DNA from: Cryobacterium frigoriphilum
GTDB taxonomy: Bacteria > Actinomycetota > Actinomycetes > Actinomycetales > Microbacteriaceae
Assembly (NCBI RefSeq): GCF_004403305.1
Contig: NZ_SOHE01000088.1
Location: 1 to 64,000 of the forward strand
DNA length: 64,000 bases
Direction: 5' to 3'
Numbering within the stretch: position 1 is the stretch's first letter; every line of letters starts with the position of its first letter. Both the position numbers and the translations under genes were made by a program. Shown in pieces: positions 1 to 8,498 of the stretch. The notes beneath the pieces are model-generated. The model saw only the letters and a list, made by a program, of their open reading frames with translations. It made no database searches and was not told the DNA's origin.

Positions 1-471
1 GCCGCGCCCGCGCCCGCGTCTGCGCCCGCGTCGACCTTCGCGCCGGCCCCGCTGCCCGCTCCGGAGACCCGGCCCGCGGCATCCGTCGCTACAGACGCGC
101 CGCCGCAGCGCATCGCGCTCGTCGTCGTCGTGGGTATGTCGCTGCTCGCGATCGCCTTCATCATCATGATCTTCGTGAATCCCACGAGCGAGGCCATCAA
201 CGCCCTCGCCGTGATCGCCGCCCCGATCGCGGCCATGGTCGCCGCGTATTACGGCATCACGCTCAGCATTCAGCAGGTCAAGAATGAGCGAGCCGAGAAA
301 GAGAAAGCGCTCGCCCGCGCGGAGGCCGCCGAAGCACTCAGCCGCGAGACCGAGGTCTGGAGCGCGCAGATGGAGTCCGGCCTGCGCGTCGCCATGGCCA
401 AGCTCACGAGCGCCGGCGTGAACACCTCCGACGTCACCAAGGCCGCCGGCACCCCTGCCGACTTCTTCTAA
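1..471 (+). CDS. Partial membrane protein of unknown function (5' end outside window)
   Basis: The frame is open from base 1, so the start lies upstream. About 38 Ala/Pro-rich residues, probably a disordered linker, lead into two hydrophobic segments (roughly bases 115-175 and 190-265). A charged Glu/Lys/Ala-rich stretch follows that should form a coiled coil, and the protein ends in Asp-Phe-Phe. This suggests a membrane-anchored protein with a long N-terminal cytoplasmic arm. I do not recognise the family. The Ala-Pro linker is coded by short GCGCCC-like repeats. A long hairpin lies 50 bases past the stop. Confidence 0.75.
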   Translation, partial: AAPAPASAPASTFAPAPLPAPETRPAASVATDAPPQRIALVVVVGMSLLAIAFIIMIFVNPTSEAINALAVIAAPIAAMVAAYYGITLSIQQVKNERAEKEKALARAEAAEALSRETEVWSAQMESGLRVAMAKLTSAGVNTSDVTKAAGTPADFF

Positions 472-520
472 CCCCCGCCCTCCCCGCCGCAGCCCCGCCC
501 CCGCAGCCCCGTCCTCCCCG

Positions 521-577
521 CGAGAGCGGGTGAAACGTCGGTTAGCGCGCGTTATACCGACGTTTCACCCACTCTCG
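521..577. terminator. Long inverted repeat, 22-bp arms, possible terminator
   Basis: Arms 521-542 and 556-577 are complementary with one mismatch around a 13-base loop. No T-run follows. It lies between the end of the first gene and the enoyl-CoA hydratase gene. Its arm shares the core GCGGGTGAA(A/T)CGTCGG with the hairpin at 63082-63142, so the two belong to one dispersed family. Confidence 0.7.
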
Positions 578-684
578 TGGCTGTCGTGCGGGCCACATAA
601 TCGGGCCGGTGCCGGTAGGGTCTGAAGTGTCGGCTGCCTGGTCGAAGCACCAGCCAGCGATCACGACAGTGCGGAGCACGACGG

Positions 685-1458
685 ATGCCTGACTCCTTTA
701 CCACCCTCATCGTCACCCGGCAGAGCGACCGCGTACACGTGCAGCTCAACCGCCCCGCCGTGCGCAACGCCATCGACCAGACCATGGTCGACGAGCTGCA
801 CCGCGTCTGTGCCGAGCTCGAGGCCGAGCCCCGCATGTTGATTCTCTCCGGCATCAACGGGGTCTTCGCCTCGGGCGCCGACATCGCCGAGCTGCGGGAA
901 CGGCGCAGCTCTGATGCCCTCAAGGGCATCAATTCCGGCATTTTCGCCCGCATCGCGGCACTGCCGATGCCGGTGATCGCGGCGATCGACGGCTGGGCCC
1001 TCGGCGGCGGCGCCGAGCTGGCCTACGCGGCTGACTTTCGCATCGCGTCCACCACCGTGCGACTCGGCAACCCCGAGACCGCGCTCGGTATCATCCCGGC
1101 GGCCGGGGCGCTCTGGCGGCTCGCCCAACTGGTCGGTGAGCCGGTGGCGAAGGAGATCATCCTCGCCGGGCGCATTCTGACCGCGGGGGAGGCCCTCGCC
1201 GTGCACCTCGTGACCGAGGTTCACAGCCCGGAGGATCTGCTTGATGCCGTGAACGCCCTCGCCGATCGCATCGGTGCGCAGGATCCGCTCGCCACCCAGC
1301 TCGCCAAGAGGGTCTTTCACGAGCCGCTCGACGCGCACCCGCGGGTCGACAATGAAGCCCAGGCCGTGCTCTTTGAATCCCCGGCCAAATTCGACCGCAT
1401 GGCCGCGTTTCTCTCCCGTGCCAAATCGAAGAAGGCGAAGACGGCGAAGACGGCCTGA
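685..1458 (+). CDS. Enoyl-CoA hydratase/isomerase family protein
   Basis: 257 residues, the usual length for a single-domain crotonase. Expected role: hydration of trans-2-enoyl-CoA in fatty-acid or amino-acid breakdown. The oxyanion-hole motif ALGGGAELA carries Glu111, and NPETALGIIPAAG carries Glu131. These are 20 residues apart, like the two catalytic glutamates of rat enoyl-CoA hydratase, so a true hydratase is likely. The C-terminus is a Lys/Ala tail made by a 9-base repeat and lies outside the fold. The gene stands alone; the next gene is convergent. Substrate cannot be told from sequence. Confidence 0.9.
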   Translation: MPDSFTTLIVTRQSDRVHVQLNRPAVRNAIDQTMVDELHRVCAELEAEPRMLILSGINGVFASGADIAELRERRSSDALKGINSGIFARIAALPMPVIAAIDGWALGGGAELAYAADFRIASTTVRLGNPETALGIIPAAGALWRLAQLVGEPVAKEIILAGRILTAGEALAVHLVTEVHSPEDLLDAVNALADRIGAQDPLATQLAKRVFHEPLDAHPRVDNEAQAVLFESPAKFDRMAAFLSRAKSKKAKTAKTA

Positions 1459-1507
1459 GCCGAACGGGCCTGTTGCTCAAACGCGAGCAAAAGTCAGAAG
1501 AACTCGC

Positions 1508-2458
1508 TCAGGCGTCGACGCGGGTCAGGCCGGTAAAAGACATTGACGAGGACTGCCCGTTCTGGCAGGTCTGGTAGAGCAGATCGAAGCCTTGCGGCAG
1601 GTCGGAGGTGCTGTTGCGGCTCGCGTTCAGCATCGCGGCGATTCCTTCCACCCGGTAGCTGCCGGCGTGTACGCCGGTCAGGGTGATGATGGTGCCGGCG
1701 TCGTCGGGAAAGTCCCGCCCGCCACAAGACCAGTGTTCGGCGATCGTGGGCACTCCGTAGTGCGCGGTGACGTCGACCGAGCCGATGCACTCGTCAAGTT
1801 CGGGATACCAGCCCGTGGCGTGGGTGTTGTTCGTGTATCGCTCACTGACCATGCGGTCGTACTCCGCCTGCCAGAGCGCCACGGCATCGTTGACCGCCTG
1901 AACCGGGCCTGCCAGAGCGTCGGTGATGGTCGTGAGCTCGGTGGCCGCCTCGAAGTGCAGCGCGGTCAGGGCCGCTGACCCGGCGCGCAGGCCGTCGCCC
2001 GGGGAGAAGAAGGCGGCATCCGTCGTGGGCGCATCGATGCCGTGTTCGACGGCCACGAGTTCCTCGTGAGCCGCCGTCAGCTGGGTTTCGGCCACGTCGA
2101 GCGCGGCGGCCAGGGTCGTGCGTGGTTCCTCGCTCAGCACCCTGCCCTCGCTGTCGGCGAGCGTCGTCTCGGCGGCGGTCAGCACGGCCTCGGCGCTCGC
2201 GACATCGGCGCCGGCCGAGGCCTGAGCCTCGAGTGAGCTGGCCACGGAGTCGTTGTACGCGGCCTGGGCGCTCGCGAGTGTCACCGCGCGGTAGGTCTGC
2301 AGGCCACCGGATGCCGCCGCGACGAACGCGATGGCCAGAACGGCCAGCGTCAGGCGTGGGTGGCGGCGCATCACCGGGCGGATGCCCCCGCCGGGCTGGG
2401 CCGCATGGGTCGCCGGTGCGCTATCGGCCGTCTCGCCGTGCGCGGGTGTGTCGCCCAT
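1508..2458 (-). CDS. Single-pass membrane-anchored extracytoplasmic protein, unknown
   Basis: 316 residues from the ATG at 2458. That start follows an AAGGCGG ribosome-binding stretch; a longer frame up to 2593 would collide with the divergent padR promoter. A polar N-terminus of ~50 residues is followed by a transmembrane segment (~55-75), then an Ala/Glu-rich, probably helical coiled-coil domain. The C-terminal half is globular and rich in Trp, Tyr and Gly, with three cysteines (ECIGS, WSCGG, QTCQN). Topology suggests a type II protein with its C-terminus outside the cell. I do not recognise the family. It diverges from the padR cassette, which may regulate it. Confidence 0.7.
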   Translation of the reverse strand: MGDTPAHGETADSAPATHAAQPGGGIRPVMRRHPRLTLAVLAIAFVAAASGGLQTYRAVTLASAQAAYNDSVASSLEAQASAGADVASAEAVLTAAETTLADSEGRVLSEEPRTTLAAALDVAETQLTAAHEELVAVEHGIDAPTTDAAFFSPGDGLRAGSAALTALHFEAATELTTITDALAGPVQAVNDAVALWQAEYDRMVSERYTNNTHATGWYPELDECIGSVDVTAHYGVPTIAEHWSCGGRDFPDDAGTIITLTGVHAGSYRVEGIAAMLNASRNSTSDLPQGFDLLYQTCQNGQSSSMSFTGLTRVDA

Positions 2459-2551
2459 GTGCTGCCGCCTTTTGCTTGGCTTGAGTGTACTGGGCCAGGG
2501 TGCGAATTGGGGTGGACAAACTGTACGCGGTGCCGGGCTGCGGCACCCGCC

Positions 2552-2580
2552 TTGCCAATGAGCACCTATCTTCCTATAGT
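2552..2580 (+). promoter_or_regulatory. padR promoter driving a leaderless mRNA
   Basis: A -35 box TTGCCA (2552-2557), a 17-base spacer and a -10 box TATAGT (2575-2580) lie so that the A of the ATG at 2587 is seven bases past the -10. The transcript should therefore begin at the start codon, with no ribosome-binding site. Confidence 0.75.
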
Positions 2581-2586
2581 TGGGGT

Positions 2587-2961
2587 ATGGCACGCAGACG
2601 ACCCGGCACCCTGTTTCCGCTCGAACTCAGTATTCTCGACAGCGGGCTGAGCCTGCAGTCTGCGCAGGGCAGCTTTTACGGCTTTGCCCTCGCGAAGCAC
2701 CTGGCCGGTGCCTCGGATTCTTCGCTGACCGCCCACGGCACCCTCTACAAGTCGCTCGCGCGTCTGGTCGAGCTCGGCATTCTCGACGCCGCCTGGGAAG
2801 ATGCCGCCATCGCCGAGGCCGACGGGAGGCCCCGTCGCCGGCTCTACACGGTCACCGGTGAGGGCGAGCGGGCGCATGCCCGGGCGCAGGCCGCGGTGGC
2901 GGCCGAGCCAACCACCGTTCCTCGACCGCAGATCGCTCCGGGCGGGGTGAGTCTCGCATGA
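2587..2961 (+). CDS. PadR-family transcriptional regulator
   Basis: 124 residues with an N-terminal winged helix. The hallmark of the family is a helix-turn-helix around HGTLYKSLARLVELG followed by a wing with RRRLYTVT. It probably binds a palindrome near its own promoter and responds to an unknown ligand or stress. The start was chosen because promoter geometry (TATAGT, then six bases, then ATG) predicts a leaderless message. The stop overlaps the next ATG by four bases, so the downstream membrane protein is translationally coupled. PadR with adjacent membrane proteins is a common envelope-stress arrangement; the role here is inferred only. Confidence 0.85.
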   Translation: MARRRPGTLFPLELSILDSGLSLQSAQGSFYGFALAKHLAGASDSSLTAHGTLYKSLARLVELGILDAAWEDAAIAEADGRPRRRLYTVTGEGERAHARAQAAVAAEPTTVPRPQIAPGGVSLA

Positions 2962-3692
2962 GCGTCGCCACCTCGATGCCGTATCACCGGGCCGTGCGGC
3001 GGGTCTCCCTCTGGTGCGCCTGGTACACGCGCGGAGTCGATGCCGATGCGGCGGCGAACCGCCGCGACGAGCTCGCCTCCGACCTGCACGAGCAGGCGAC
3101 CTGGGCGGATGCCGCGGGCCAGTCCCCGCAGGCCGTCGCGCGGTCGATTCTCGGCCGGGCCGGGCGCGGGGCTCTCGCCGATCTCAGCTGGAGCCACGCC
3201 CAGCGCCGCCGGGTGGCCCTCGCCGACCCGATCGCGCTGCGCGTGCGCCGCGTCGAGGGCCTGGCGGCGAGTCTCGTGCTGCTCGCCGCGATCGCCGTGC
3301 TCGGTGTGGGCCTGTACGTTCTGGTTCGGGTGGCCGCGGGCGTGGCGACCGGCCTGATTCGGCCCGGCAGCGGGACATCCATCGCCGTGCTCGTCTTCAC
3401 CGCCCTCGCCGCCTGCGGGGTGCTGCTGCTGGCGCGCCGCAAGACCCGATTCATTGGCGCCCTGTGGATGATCGCGCCGAGCGTCGGCGTGATTCACTAC
3501 GGACTGTTTCAGCTCTACTCGCTCAGCGCGACAGTGGGCGCTCTCATGTTCTCGATGCCGGGCTGGAGCCTGGCGAGCGATGCTCTCATCGTCGGCCTCG
3601 TCGTCTACTTCGCGGCGGCCGCGATCTGGTGGTGGCCGGCCAGAGCCGCTCGCGCTGAGCGGGTCGGCGCGCGCAGCGGAGCGAAGGTGTGA
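2958..3692 (+). CDS. Multi-pass membrane protein coupled to padR
   Basis: 244 residues. The N-terminal ~85 residues are soluble and Ala/Arg-rich, and read like the helical domain that often precedes membrane domains in PadR partners (DELASDLHEQATWADAAG). Four hydrophobic segments follow (about 93-118, 131-150, 155-178 and 195-215), then a basic tail. It overlaps padR by ATGA and the next gene by GTGTGA, so the three form one translational unit. Likely the membrane partner of a PadR-controlled system; substrate unknown. Confidence 0.8.
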   Translation: MSVATSMPYHRAVRRVSLWCAWYTRGVDADAAANRRDELASDLHEQATWADAAGQSPQAVARSILGRAGRGALADLSWSHAQRRRVALADPIALRVRRVEGLAASLVLLAAIAVLGVGLYVLVRVAAGVATGLIRPGSGTSIAVLVFTALAACGVLLLARRKTRFIGALWMIAPSVGVIHYGLFQLYSLSATVGALMFSMPGWSLASDALIVGLVVYFAAAAIWWWPARAARAERVGARSGAKV

Positions 3693-4294
3693 GCGCCGGC
3701 ATCAGAAAGTGGCTCGCGGTCGGCGTGGCCTTCGGGGGAGGGGTCGTCATCGCGATCGCCCTCGTGATGTTCGGTCTCGGGGCGACCAACACGCTCGCGC
3801 CGCCCTCGCAGCAGGCCGTCGGCTCCGCTCCGCCGTGGACTCCGATGCCGCCCACGCCCGGCACTACGGCCTCCTCCGCCGAGACGTCTACCGCACCGTC
3901 GGTGGCGGAACGGCAGCCCGGCACACCGAAATACGCGGACGACGTCGATCCGGCCGCGATCTTCGACGTGAACACCATGCAGAATTATGAGCTGCCCGCC
4001 GATATGCCGGCGGAGGAACAGGCGCGCGCCCACAGCGGAATGCAGACGCACTCGATCACGGCCCTCTGCATGCAGGAGGCCGGCTTCGCTTATACCTACA
4101 TTCCGTACTGGGCGCACAACTCGGCGACCGACGGGTACCCGGCGCCGTGGTTCAGCGACCTCTCGGAGTCTGAGCAGGCCGGCGCCCGCCTCGCGCTCTA
4201 CGGTGATACCGGCGGTGGGGCCGACTATCACTGGGACGACGCCGGCTGCTGGGGCTACGCCGTGCACACAATGGGCAATGACGACGCCCACTAG
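3689..4294 (+). CDS. Membrane-anchored extracytoplasmic protein, unknown
   Basis: 201 residues from a GTG overlapping the previous stop. A transmembrane segment at ~9-32 is followed by a Pro/Ser/Thr-rich linker to about residue 75, then a small globular domain. That domain has two cysteines (ALCMQEAGF and DAGCWGY) which could form a disulfide outside the membrane. Third gene of the padR cassette. Family not recognised. Confidence 0.8.
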   Translation: MSAGIRKWLAVGVAFGGGVVIAIALVMFGLGATNTLAPPSQQAVGSAPPWTPMPPTPGTTASSAETSTAPSVAERQPGTPKYADDVDPAAIFDVNTMQNYELPADMPAEEQARAHSGMQTHSITALCMQEAGFAYTYIPYWAHNSATDGYPAPWFSDLSESEQAGARLALYGDTGGGADYHWDDAGCWGYAVHTMGNDDAH

Positions 4295-4328
4295 CCCCCC
4301 CCTGTGGGTGCACCCCGTGGGTCTAGTG

Positions 4329-4382
4329 AGTCGCGCACTTCGCGCCTTCGTGCCCGACCTTCAGGGCACGAAGTCCGCGATT
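4329..4382. terminator. Imperfect inverted repeat after the padR cassette
   Basis: The inner stem is 4346-4355 with 4364-4373 (10 bp, perfect, 8-base loop). The outer halves 4329-4340 and 4371-4382 also nearly pair. The right side reads AAGTCCGCGATTCAG, one base different from the right side of the hairpin at 7686-7730. Confidence 0.55.
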
Positions 4383-4402
4383 CAGGGCTCGGCCCGGTCT
4401 CG

Positions 4403-4408
4403 TAGGCT
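4403..4408 (+). promoter_or_regulatory. -10 box for a leaderless start
   Basis: TAGGCT ends six bases before the ATG at 4415. The same hexamer and spacing occur at 7355-7367, so a leaderless message is likely. I see no convincing -35. Confidence 0.45.
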
Positions 4409-4414
4409 GAAGGA

Positions 4415-5425
4415 ATGCAATCTTCAGCACAGCGCGCCGTCGTGGCGGGGGCATCCGGTTTCATCGGGCAGCGACTGGTGCACGATCTCACCGACCAGGG
4501 TTATCTGGTCGCCACCATCGGACGCTCCGGCGCCGACGCCCGCTGGGGCGATGCCGTCGCCATTCGCGCGCTCGTCGACGGCGCCGACCTGCTCGTCAAC
4601 CTCGCCGGCAAGAGCGTCAATTGTCGCTACACCGACGCGAACCGCGACGAGATCGTGCGTTCCCGGGTCGACACCACGCGGCAACTGCGCGAGGCCGTCG
4701 CCGCCGCGGCAGCTCCGCCCCGGGTCTGGCTGAACGCGAGCACCTCCACCATCTACCGCTACGCCCTCGACCGCCCGATGACCGACGCCGCCCGGCCCAA
4801 TGGCGGCGAAGCGGATGCCAGCCTCGGCTCAGGCTTCTCGATCGACGTCGCCCGTGCCTGGGAGGCCGAGTTCTTCGCCGGCGACCTGCCCGGTACCCGC
4901 CGGGTGGCGCTGCGCATGGCGATCGTGCTCGGCGACGGCCCGGCCACCGGACTGCTGCTGCGCCTCGCGCGTCTCGGCCTCGGCGGCCCGCAGTTCGACG
5001 GCCCGTGGTTCGGCCACCGTCGCTACCGCGGCATCGGGGCGCCCGCCGCCGGCCCGAACACGGCTTGGGGGCACGCGTCCCGTGGCGGCCAGAAGTTCAG
5101 CTGGATTCATATCGACGACGTGCTGGGCAGCATCCGCTTTCTCAGCGAACACGACGAGATCACCGGGCCGGTCAATCTCGCCGCGCCCGAGGTCAGCAGC
5201 AACCGCGAGCTCATGGCGACCCTGCGGCGCGCGGTCGGGGCGAAGATCGCACTGCCCGCATTTCGATGGATGCTTGAACCCGCCATGTGGCTGCTCGGCA
5301 CCGAGCCCGAGCTGGTGCTGAAGAGCCGCTGGGTGCTGCCGGAGCGCCTGCTGCAGGCGGGATACCGCTTCGTGTGGCCGACGCTCGAGCCGGCCGTGCG
5401 CGACGTGGCCCGCCGGGCACGCTGA
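4415..5425 (+). CDS. TIGR01777-type NAD(P)-dependent epimerase (SDR39U1/YfcH-like)
   Basis: 336 residues. The N-terminal Rossmann motif GASGFIGQRL and the motif LVNLAGKSVNCRYT fit the extended short-chain dehydrogenase family TIGR01777. The usual C-terminal DUF1731-like region includes PAFRWMLEPA and LLQAGYRF. The active-site region reads STIYRYALDRP, where canonical epimerases have YxxxK, and the second Tyr/Lys pair is not obvious; that is typical of this subfamily. The substrate of the family is not firmly known. The gene is monocistronic with a likely leaderless start. Confidence 0.88.
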   Translation: MQSSAQRAVVAGASGFIGQRLVHDLTDQGYLVATIGRSGADARWGDAVAIRALVDGADLLVNLAGKSVNCRYTDANRDEIVRSRVDTTRQLREAVAAAAAPPRVWLNASTSTIYRYALDRPMTDAARPNGGEADASLGSGFSIDVARAWEAEFFAGDLPGTRRVALRMAIVLGDGPATGLLLRLARLGLGGPQFDGPWFGHRRYRGIGAPAAGPNTAWGHASRGGQKFSWIHIDDVLGSIRFLSEHDEITGPVNLAAPEVSSNRELMATLRRAVGAKIALPAFRWMLEPAMWLLGTEPELVLKSRWVLPERLLQAGYRFVWPTLEPAVRDVARRAR

Positions 5426-5663
5426 CCAGCCGCTCGGCGTGACGAAAACCACATCTCGTGGTGGCACTCGTGGCCGTCTCCGGTTGTCGTGATTGGTGAG
5501 CCTGCGACCGCGATGAGATACTGAATAGGCATTACTGCGGGTCTGGCCCGCCGCGTACCCGTGCGGCGTCAGCGCTTCTCCCGCTTGCGCGCATCTTTCC
5601 TCGGCCATGATCCGAGTCCGATTCGTCTCGACTCTTCTCGCGCCGTACCCGGAAGGCCCCTCT

Positions 5664-6647
5664 ATGCCCCGCATCAGACTCATCAGTTCATTCGTCGGAC
5701 GCTGGTTCGCCGTGATCGTTCTTGCCGCCGGAGGCCTCGCCCTGGCCGTTCCGTCTGCTCTCTCTGGACTGACCGTTGCGATTCCGTGGCTGCTCGCCGT
5801 GATCATGCTGGGCATGGGAATGACCCTGCGCCCGGTCGACTTCGCCATCGTCGCCAAACGGCCGTGGGCCCTGATTCTCGGCGTGGCCACCCAGTACATC
5901 GTGATGCCGTTGCTCGCGCTGCTGATCGCCATCACCCTCGACCTCTCGCCGATGCTCACGGCGGGCATGATCCTCGTCGGCGCCGCCCCCGGCGGAACCG
6001 CCTCCAACGTGATGGTGTATCTGTCGAAGGGCGACACCGCCCTGTCGGTCGCGATGACGTCCGTATCGACGCTGCTCGCCCCGCTGCTGACGCCGATGCT
6101 CGTGCTGCTGCTGGCCGGTGAGTTCTTGCCCGTCGATGCCGGCGCGCTCTTTGTGTCGATCGTGCAGATCGTGCTCGTGCCGGTGCTGCTCGGACTGTTC
6201 CTGCGCATGGCCTTCCCGCGCTTCATCGAGCGCTTCCTCGACGTGCTCCCGCTCGTCTCGGTGGCCGGCATCACGGTCGTGGTCGCCGCCGTCATCGCCG
6301 CGAGCTCCTCGACGATCATGTCGATCGGCGTGCTCGTCGTCGTGGCCGTGGTGCTGCACAACTCCCTCGGCCTGGCCATGGGCTACCTCATCGGCCGAAT
6401 CTTTCGCCTGCCGACCGCAGGGCGCCGCGCCCTCAGCTTCGAGGTCGGCATGCAGAACTCCGGCCTCGCGGCCTCGCTCGCCGTCGCCCACTTCAACCCG
6501 GTTGCCGCGCTGCCGGCGGCCATCTTCTCGGTCTGGCACAACATCTCGGGTTCGCTGCTCGCGAGCTACTGGGCCCGCAAGGAAATCCCCGTGTCGGAAC
6601 GGCCTGCCGAGCCGGCGCCGGCCGTCGCCACGGCGTCTGCGGTCTAA
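5664..6647 (+). CDS. BASS-family (bile acid:sodium symporter-like) transporter
   Basis: 327 residues from the ATG at 5664, preceded by GGAAGG; an ATG at 5607 has no such site. About nine to ten hydrophobic segments. The family signature is GAAPGGTASNVM near residue 100 and EVGMQNSGLAASLA near 260; these hold the crossover helices and sodium sites of BASS/NTCP-like carriers. Bacterial members import pantoate, pyruvate or other organic anions with sodium; the substrate here is open. The stop overlaps that of the convergent gene by four bases. Confidence 0.9.
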   Translation: MPRIRLISSFVGRWFAVIVLAAGGLALAVPSALSGLTVAIPWLLAVIMLGMGMTLRPVDFAIVAKRPWALILGVATQYIVMPLLALLIAITLDLSPMLTAGMILVGAAPGGTASNVMVYLSKGDTALSVAMTSVSTLLAPLLTPMLVLLLAGEFLPVDAGALFVSIVQIVLVPVLLGLFLRMAFPRFIERFLDVLPLVSVAGITVVVAAVIAASSSTIMSIGVLVVVAVVLHNSLGLAMGYLIGRIFRLPTAGRRALSFEVGMQNSGLAASLAVAHFNPVAALPAAIFSVWHNISGSLLASYWARKEIPVSERPAEPAPAVATASAV

Positions 6648-7312
6648 GCCAGCATGGCCGGCACGGCCAGAAGCCCCGCCGCAACGCCGATGTACGCGAT
6701 CCAGACGATGTACGACAGAACACGATTCAAGCGGATGATGCGCCACGCCCCCGATCGCTCGGCCAGCGCCTGGTGCTCCCCGATGATGAATCGTCGCGGG
6801 TAGGCCCAGCGAGCGTTGGTGACGATGAGCGCAATTGCCGCGACCTCGGTGAATGCGCCGAAGCCGTAGACCTGCGCCGTACCATCCTGAGTCCAGACGA
6901 AGAGCGCGACCAGTACGAGATTGATCAGCAGGGCGACGTTGAGGGTGAGGGTCAGCCGCTGCGGCACCGTTCGAAATGTTGCGATGGCGGGCAGCGCCGC
7001 CGTCTCTCCAGCGGTGAGGGTGAGCATCCGTCGCGGGATCACGATCCGGCGCCGGGTGATCACGATCACGGCCACGACCCCATACGTGCAGGCGCCGCCG
7101 ATCATCACCATGCCGAGCACGAGAGCGCCGAAGACCAGCGGAGATGAGACGAAGAGGAAGGCCACAACCAGCAGGCCAACCGGTGCGAAGATCATCGGCA
7201 GCCAGTCGCCCCAACGCGGGGCGCTCACGGGGCCGGGGCTCTGCGCTGATGTGGCATCCGCAGCATCGTTCTCACCGTTCATCGGCATTTTCTCGTGCGG
7301 CACGCTGTCCAT
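6644..7312 (-). CDS. Multi-pass membrane protein, unknown
   Basis: 222 residues. A polar N-terminus of ~33 residues is followed by paired hydrophobic segments (about 38-60 and 63-82), a basic loop with TRRRIVIPRRM, two more segments around 118-165 and a last one near the C-terminus. The ATG at 7312 is chosen because TACGGT on the minus strand (7324-7319) lies six bases before it, the same leaderless geometry as neighbouring genes. Family not recognised. Confidence 0.7.
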   Translation of the reverse strand: MDSVPHEKMPMNGENDAADATSAQSPGPVSAPRWGDWLPMIFAPVGLLVVAFLFVSSPLVFGALVLGMVMIGGACTYGVVAVIVITRRRIVIPRRMLTLTAGETAALPAIATFRTVPQRLTLTLNVALLINLVLVALFVWTQDGTAQVYGFGAFTEVAAIALIVTNARWAYPRRFIIGEHQALAERSGAWRIIRLNRVLSYIVWIAYIGVAAGLLAVPAMLA

Positions 7313-7366
7313 GGCTCCACCGTACGCGTCGCCGGGCCCCAGCGGGCAGCACGTTAGGCTGAGGGC

Positions 7367-7621
7367 ATGATTAAACGGGGAGAATGGTTTAGTTTTCGCG
7401 TGACCCGGTTGCTGTTCTCCGTGGGCGTCATGCTCATCGGCTCCGCGGTGATGAGGCTGATCCTGGCGTTCCCCGGTGACGTCGCCTGGGTGCTGCTGCT
7501 GCTCGGCATGCTGCTCGTGGCCCTCGCGACGCGCGGCCCGTGGGACAGCGTGTCGAGCGGACGCAACCGTTCGGTGCTGGGGTTTCGGGCGCGTTCGGGC
7601 TCTGACGCCGCTGATCTCTGA
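7367..7621 (+). CDS. Small two-helix membrane protein
   Basis: 84 residues with two hydrophobic segments (about 15-34 and 39-55) and a basic C-terminal tail. A -10 box TAGGCT at 7355-7360 sits six bases before the ATG, predicting a leaderless message and supporting this short gene. The last six codons and the stop fall inside a 16-bp tandem repeat (7601-7680), so the C-terminus may vary between strains. Function unknown. Confidence 0.65.
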   Translation: MIKRGEWFSFRVTRLLFSVGVMLIGSAVMRLILAFPGDVAWVLLLLGMLLVALATRGPWDSVSSGRNRSVLGFRARSGSDAADL

Positions 7622-7680
7622 CGGCGCTGATCTCTGACGGCGCTGACCTCTGACTCCGCCGATCTCTGACTCGCCCGGCT
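7601..7680. repeat. Tandem repeat, five 16-bp units
   Basis: Units of the type TCTGACGGCGCTGATC start at 7601, 7617, 7633, 7649 and 7665, the last two diverged. The first two units contain the end of the small membrane protein gene. Confidence 0.85.
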
Positions 7681-7685
7681 GAAGT

Positions 7686-7730
7686 GCGGACTTCACACCC
7701 TGCCGGGCGAAACGAGGGTGTGAAGTCCGC
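7686..7730. terminator. Perfect 16-bp inverted repeat at a convergent junction
   Basis: Arms 7686-7701 and 7715-7730 pair perfectly around a 13-base loop, between the small membrane protein gene and the methyltransferase gene. It probably stops transcription from both sides, although neither side has a T-run. Confidence 0.7.
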
Positions 7731-7733
7731 GAC

Positions 7734-8477
7734 TCAGTCCGCTGCGGGCACGGCCGCAGGCGCCGGAGTGCGGCGCAGGCTCAGCACGCTGTCCGGCAGC
7801 GCGATCTGGCTGCCATCGGGCATCGTCGCCGAGCGCTCCACGAGTGCACAGGTCACCACGGTCCACTCGCTCATCGTCAGGTTGAGCGAGGCCAGCACCT
7901 CTTCGGGCGTCGGCATCGCTGACCCGTCGTGCCCCTGGTCGTGCCCCTGGTTCTGCGCATCCTCGTGCCCGTGACCGTGCGCCTGCTCGGCCCACGGCGG
8001 TACCCCGGCGTGTCCGACCACGAGCAACAGCCCGCCCGGCGCGACCGCGTTCGCGGCGCGGCGCAGAATGACCTCGCGCGGCAGTTCAACGGGGGAGTGC
8101 AGAAAGTGTGCCGTGACCAGGTCGTAGTTCGCGTCCGGCTGCCACACGGCCAGGTCGGCCTGCAGCCAGCGGATGCTCTCGCCCACCCCGCCGCTCACCG
8201 CGGTCGCCTCCCCGAGGGCGAGCGCGCTCGCGGAGATGTCGACGCCGGTGACGCGCCAGCCGCCGCGGGCCAGCCAGATGGCGTCACCGCCTTCGCCGCA
8301 GCCGAGGTCGAGGGCGGTGCCCGGGGTCAGGCCGGCCGCCTCGCGCTCGAGGGCCGCATTGGCCCGTCCGCTCCACGACGGCACCGGCCCGCTGTAGCGG
8401 TTCTCCCAGAACGTGGCCGGGTCTTCGTTCGGATCCTGCGGTGTGGTGTTGTCGTGGGTGTGGTGTGTGCTGCTCAT
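7734..8477 (-). CDS. Class I SAM-dependent methyltransferase with a histidine-rich insert
   Basis: 247 residues from the ATG at 8477. After WENRYSG and SWSGRAN comes SAM motif I, ALDLGCGEGGDAIWLA (residues ~55-70), then VTGVDIS (~77-82) and a post-motif AVAPGGLLLVVGHAG. This is the TehB/thiopurine-methyltransferase-like shape. Residues 167-183 carry six histidines with Gly, Asp and Gln, and the N-terminus has HHTH, so metal binding is possible. It diverges from an XRE-cupin regulator across a perfect palindrome. Substrate unknown; a small toxic compound or metalloid is a guess from the family. Confidence 0.88.
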   Translation of the reverse strand: MSSTHHTHDNTTPQDPNEDPATFWENRYSGPVPSWSGRANAALEREAAGLTPGTALDLGCGEGGDAIWLARGGWRVTGVDISASALALGEATAVSGGVGESIRWLQADLAVWQPDANYDLVTAHFLHSPVELPREVILRRAANAVAPGGLLLVVGHAGVPPWAEQAHGHGHEDAQNQGHDQGHDGSAMPTPEEVLASLNLTMSEWTVVTCALVERSATMPDGSQIALPDSVLSLRRTPAPAAVPAAD

Positions 8478-8498
8478 AAATCTACAATGCCCCCCGGG

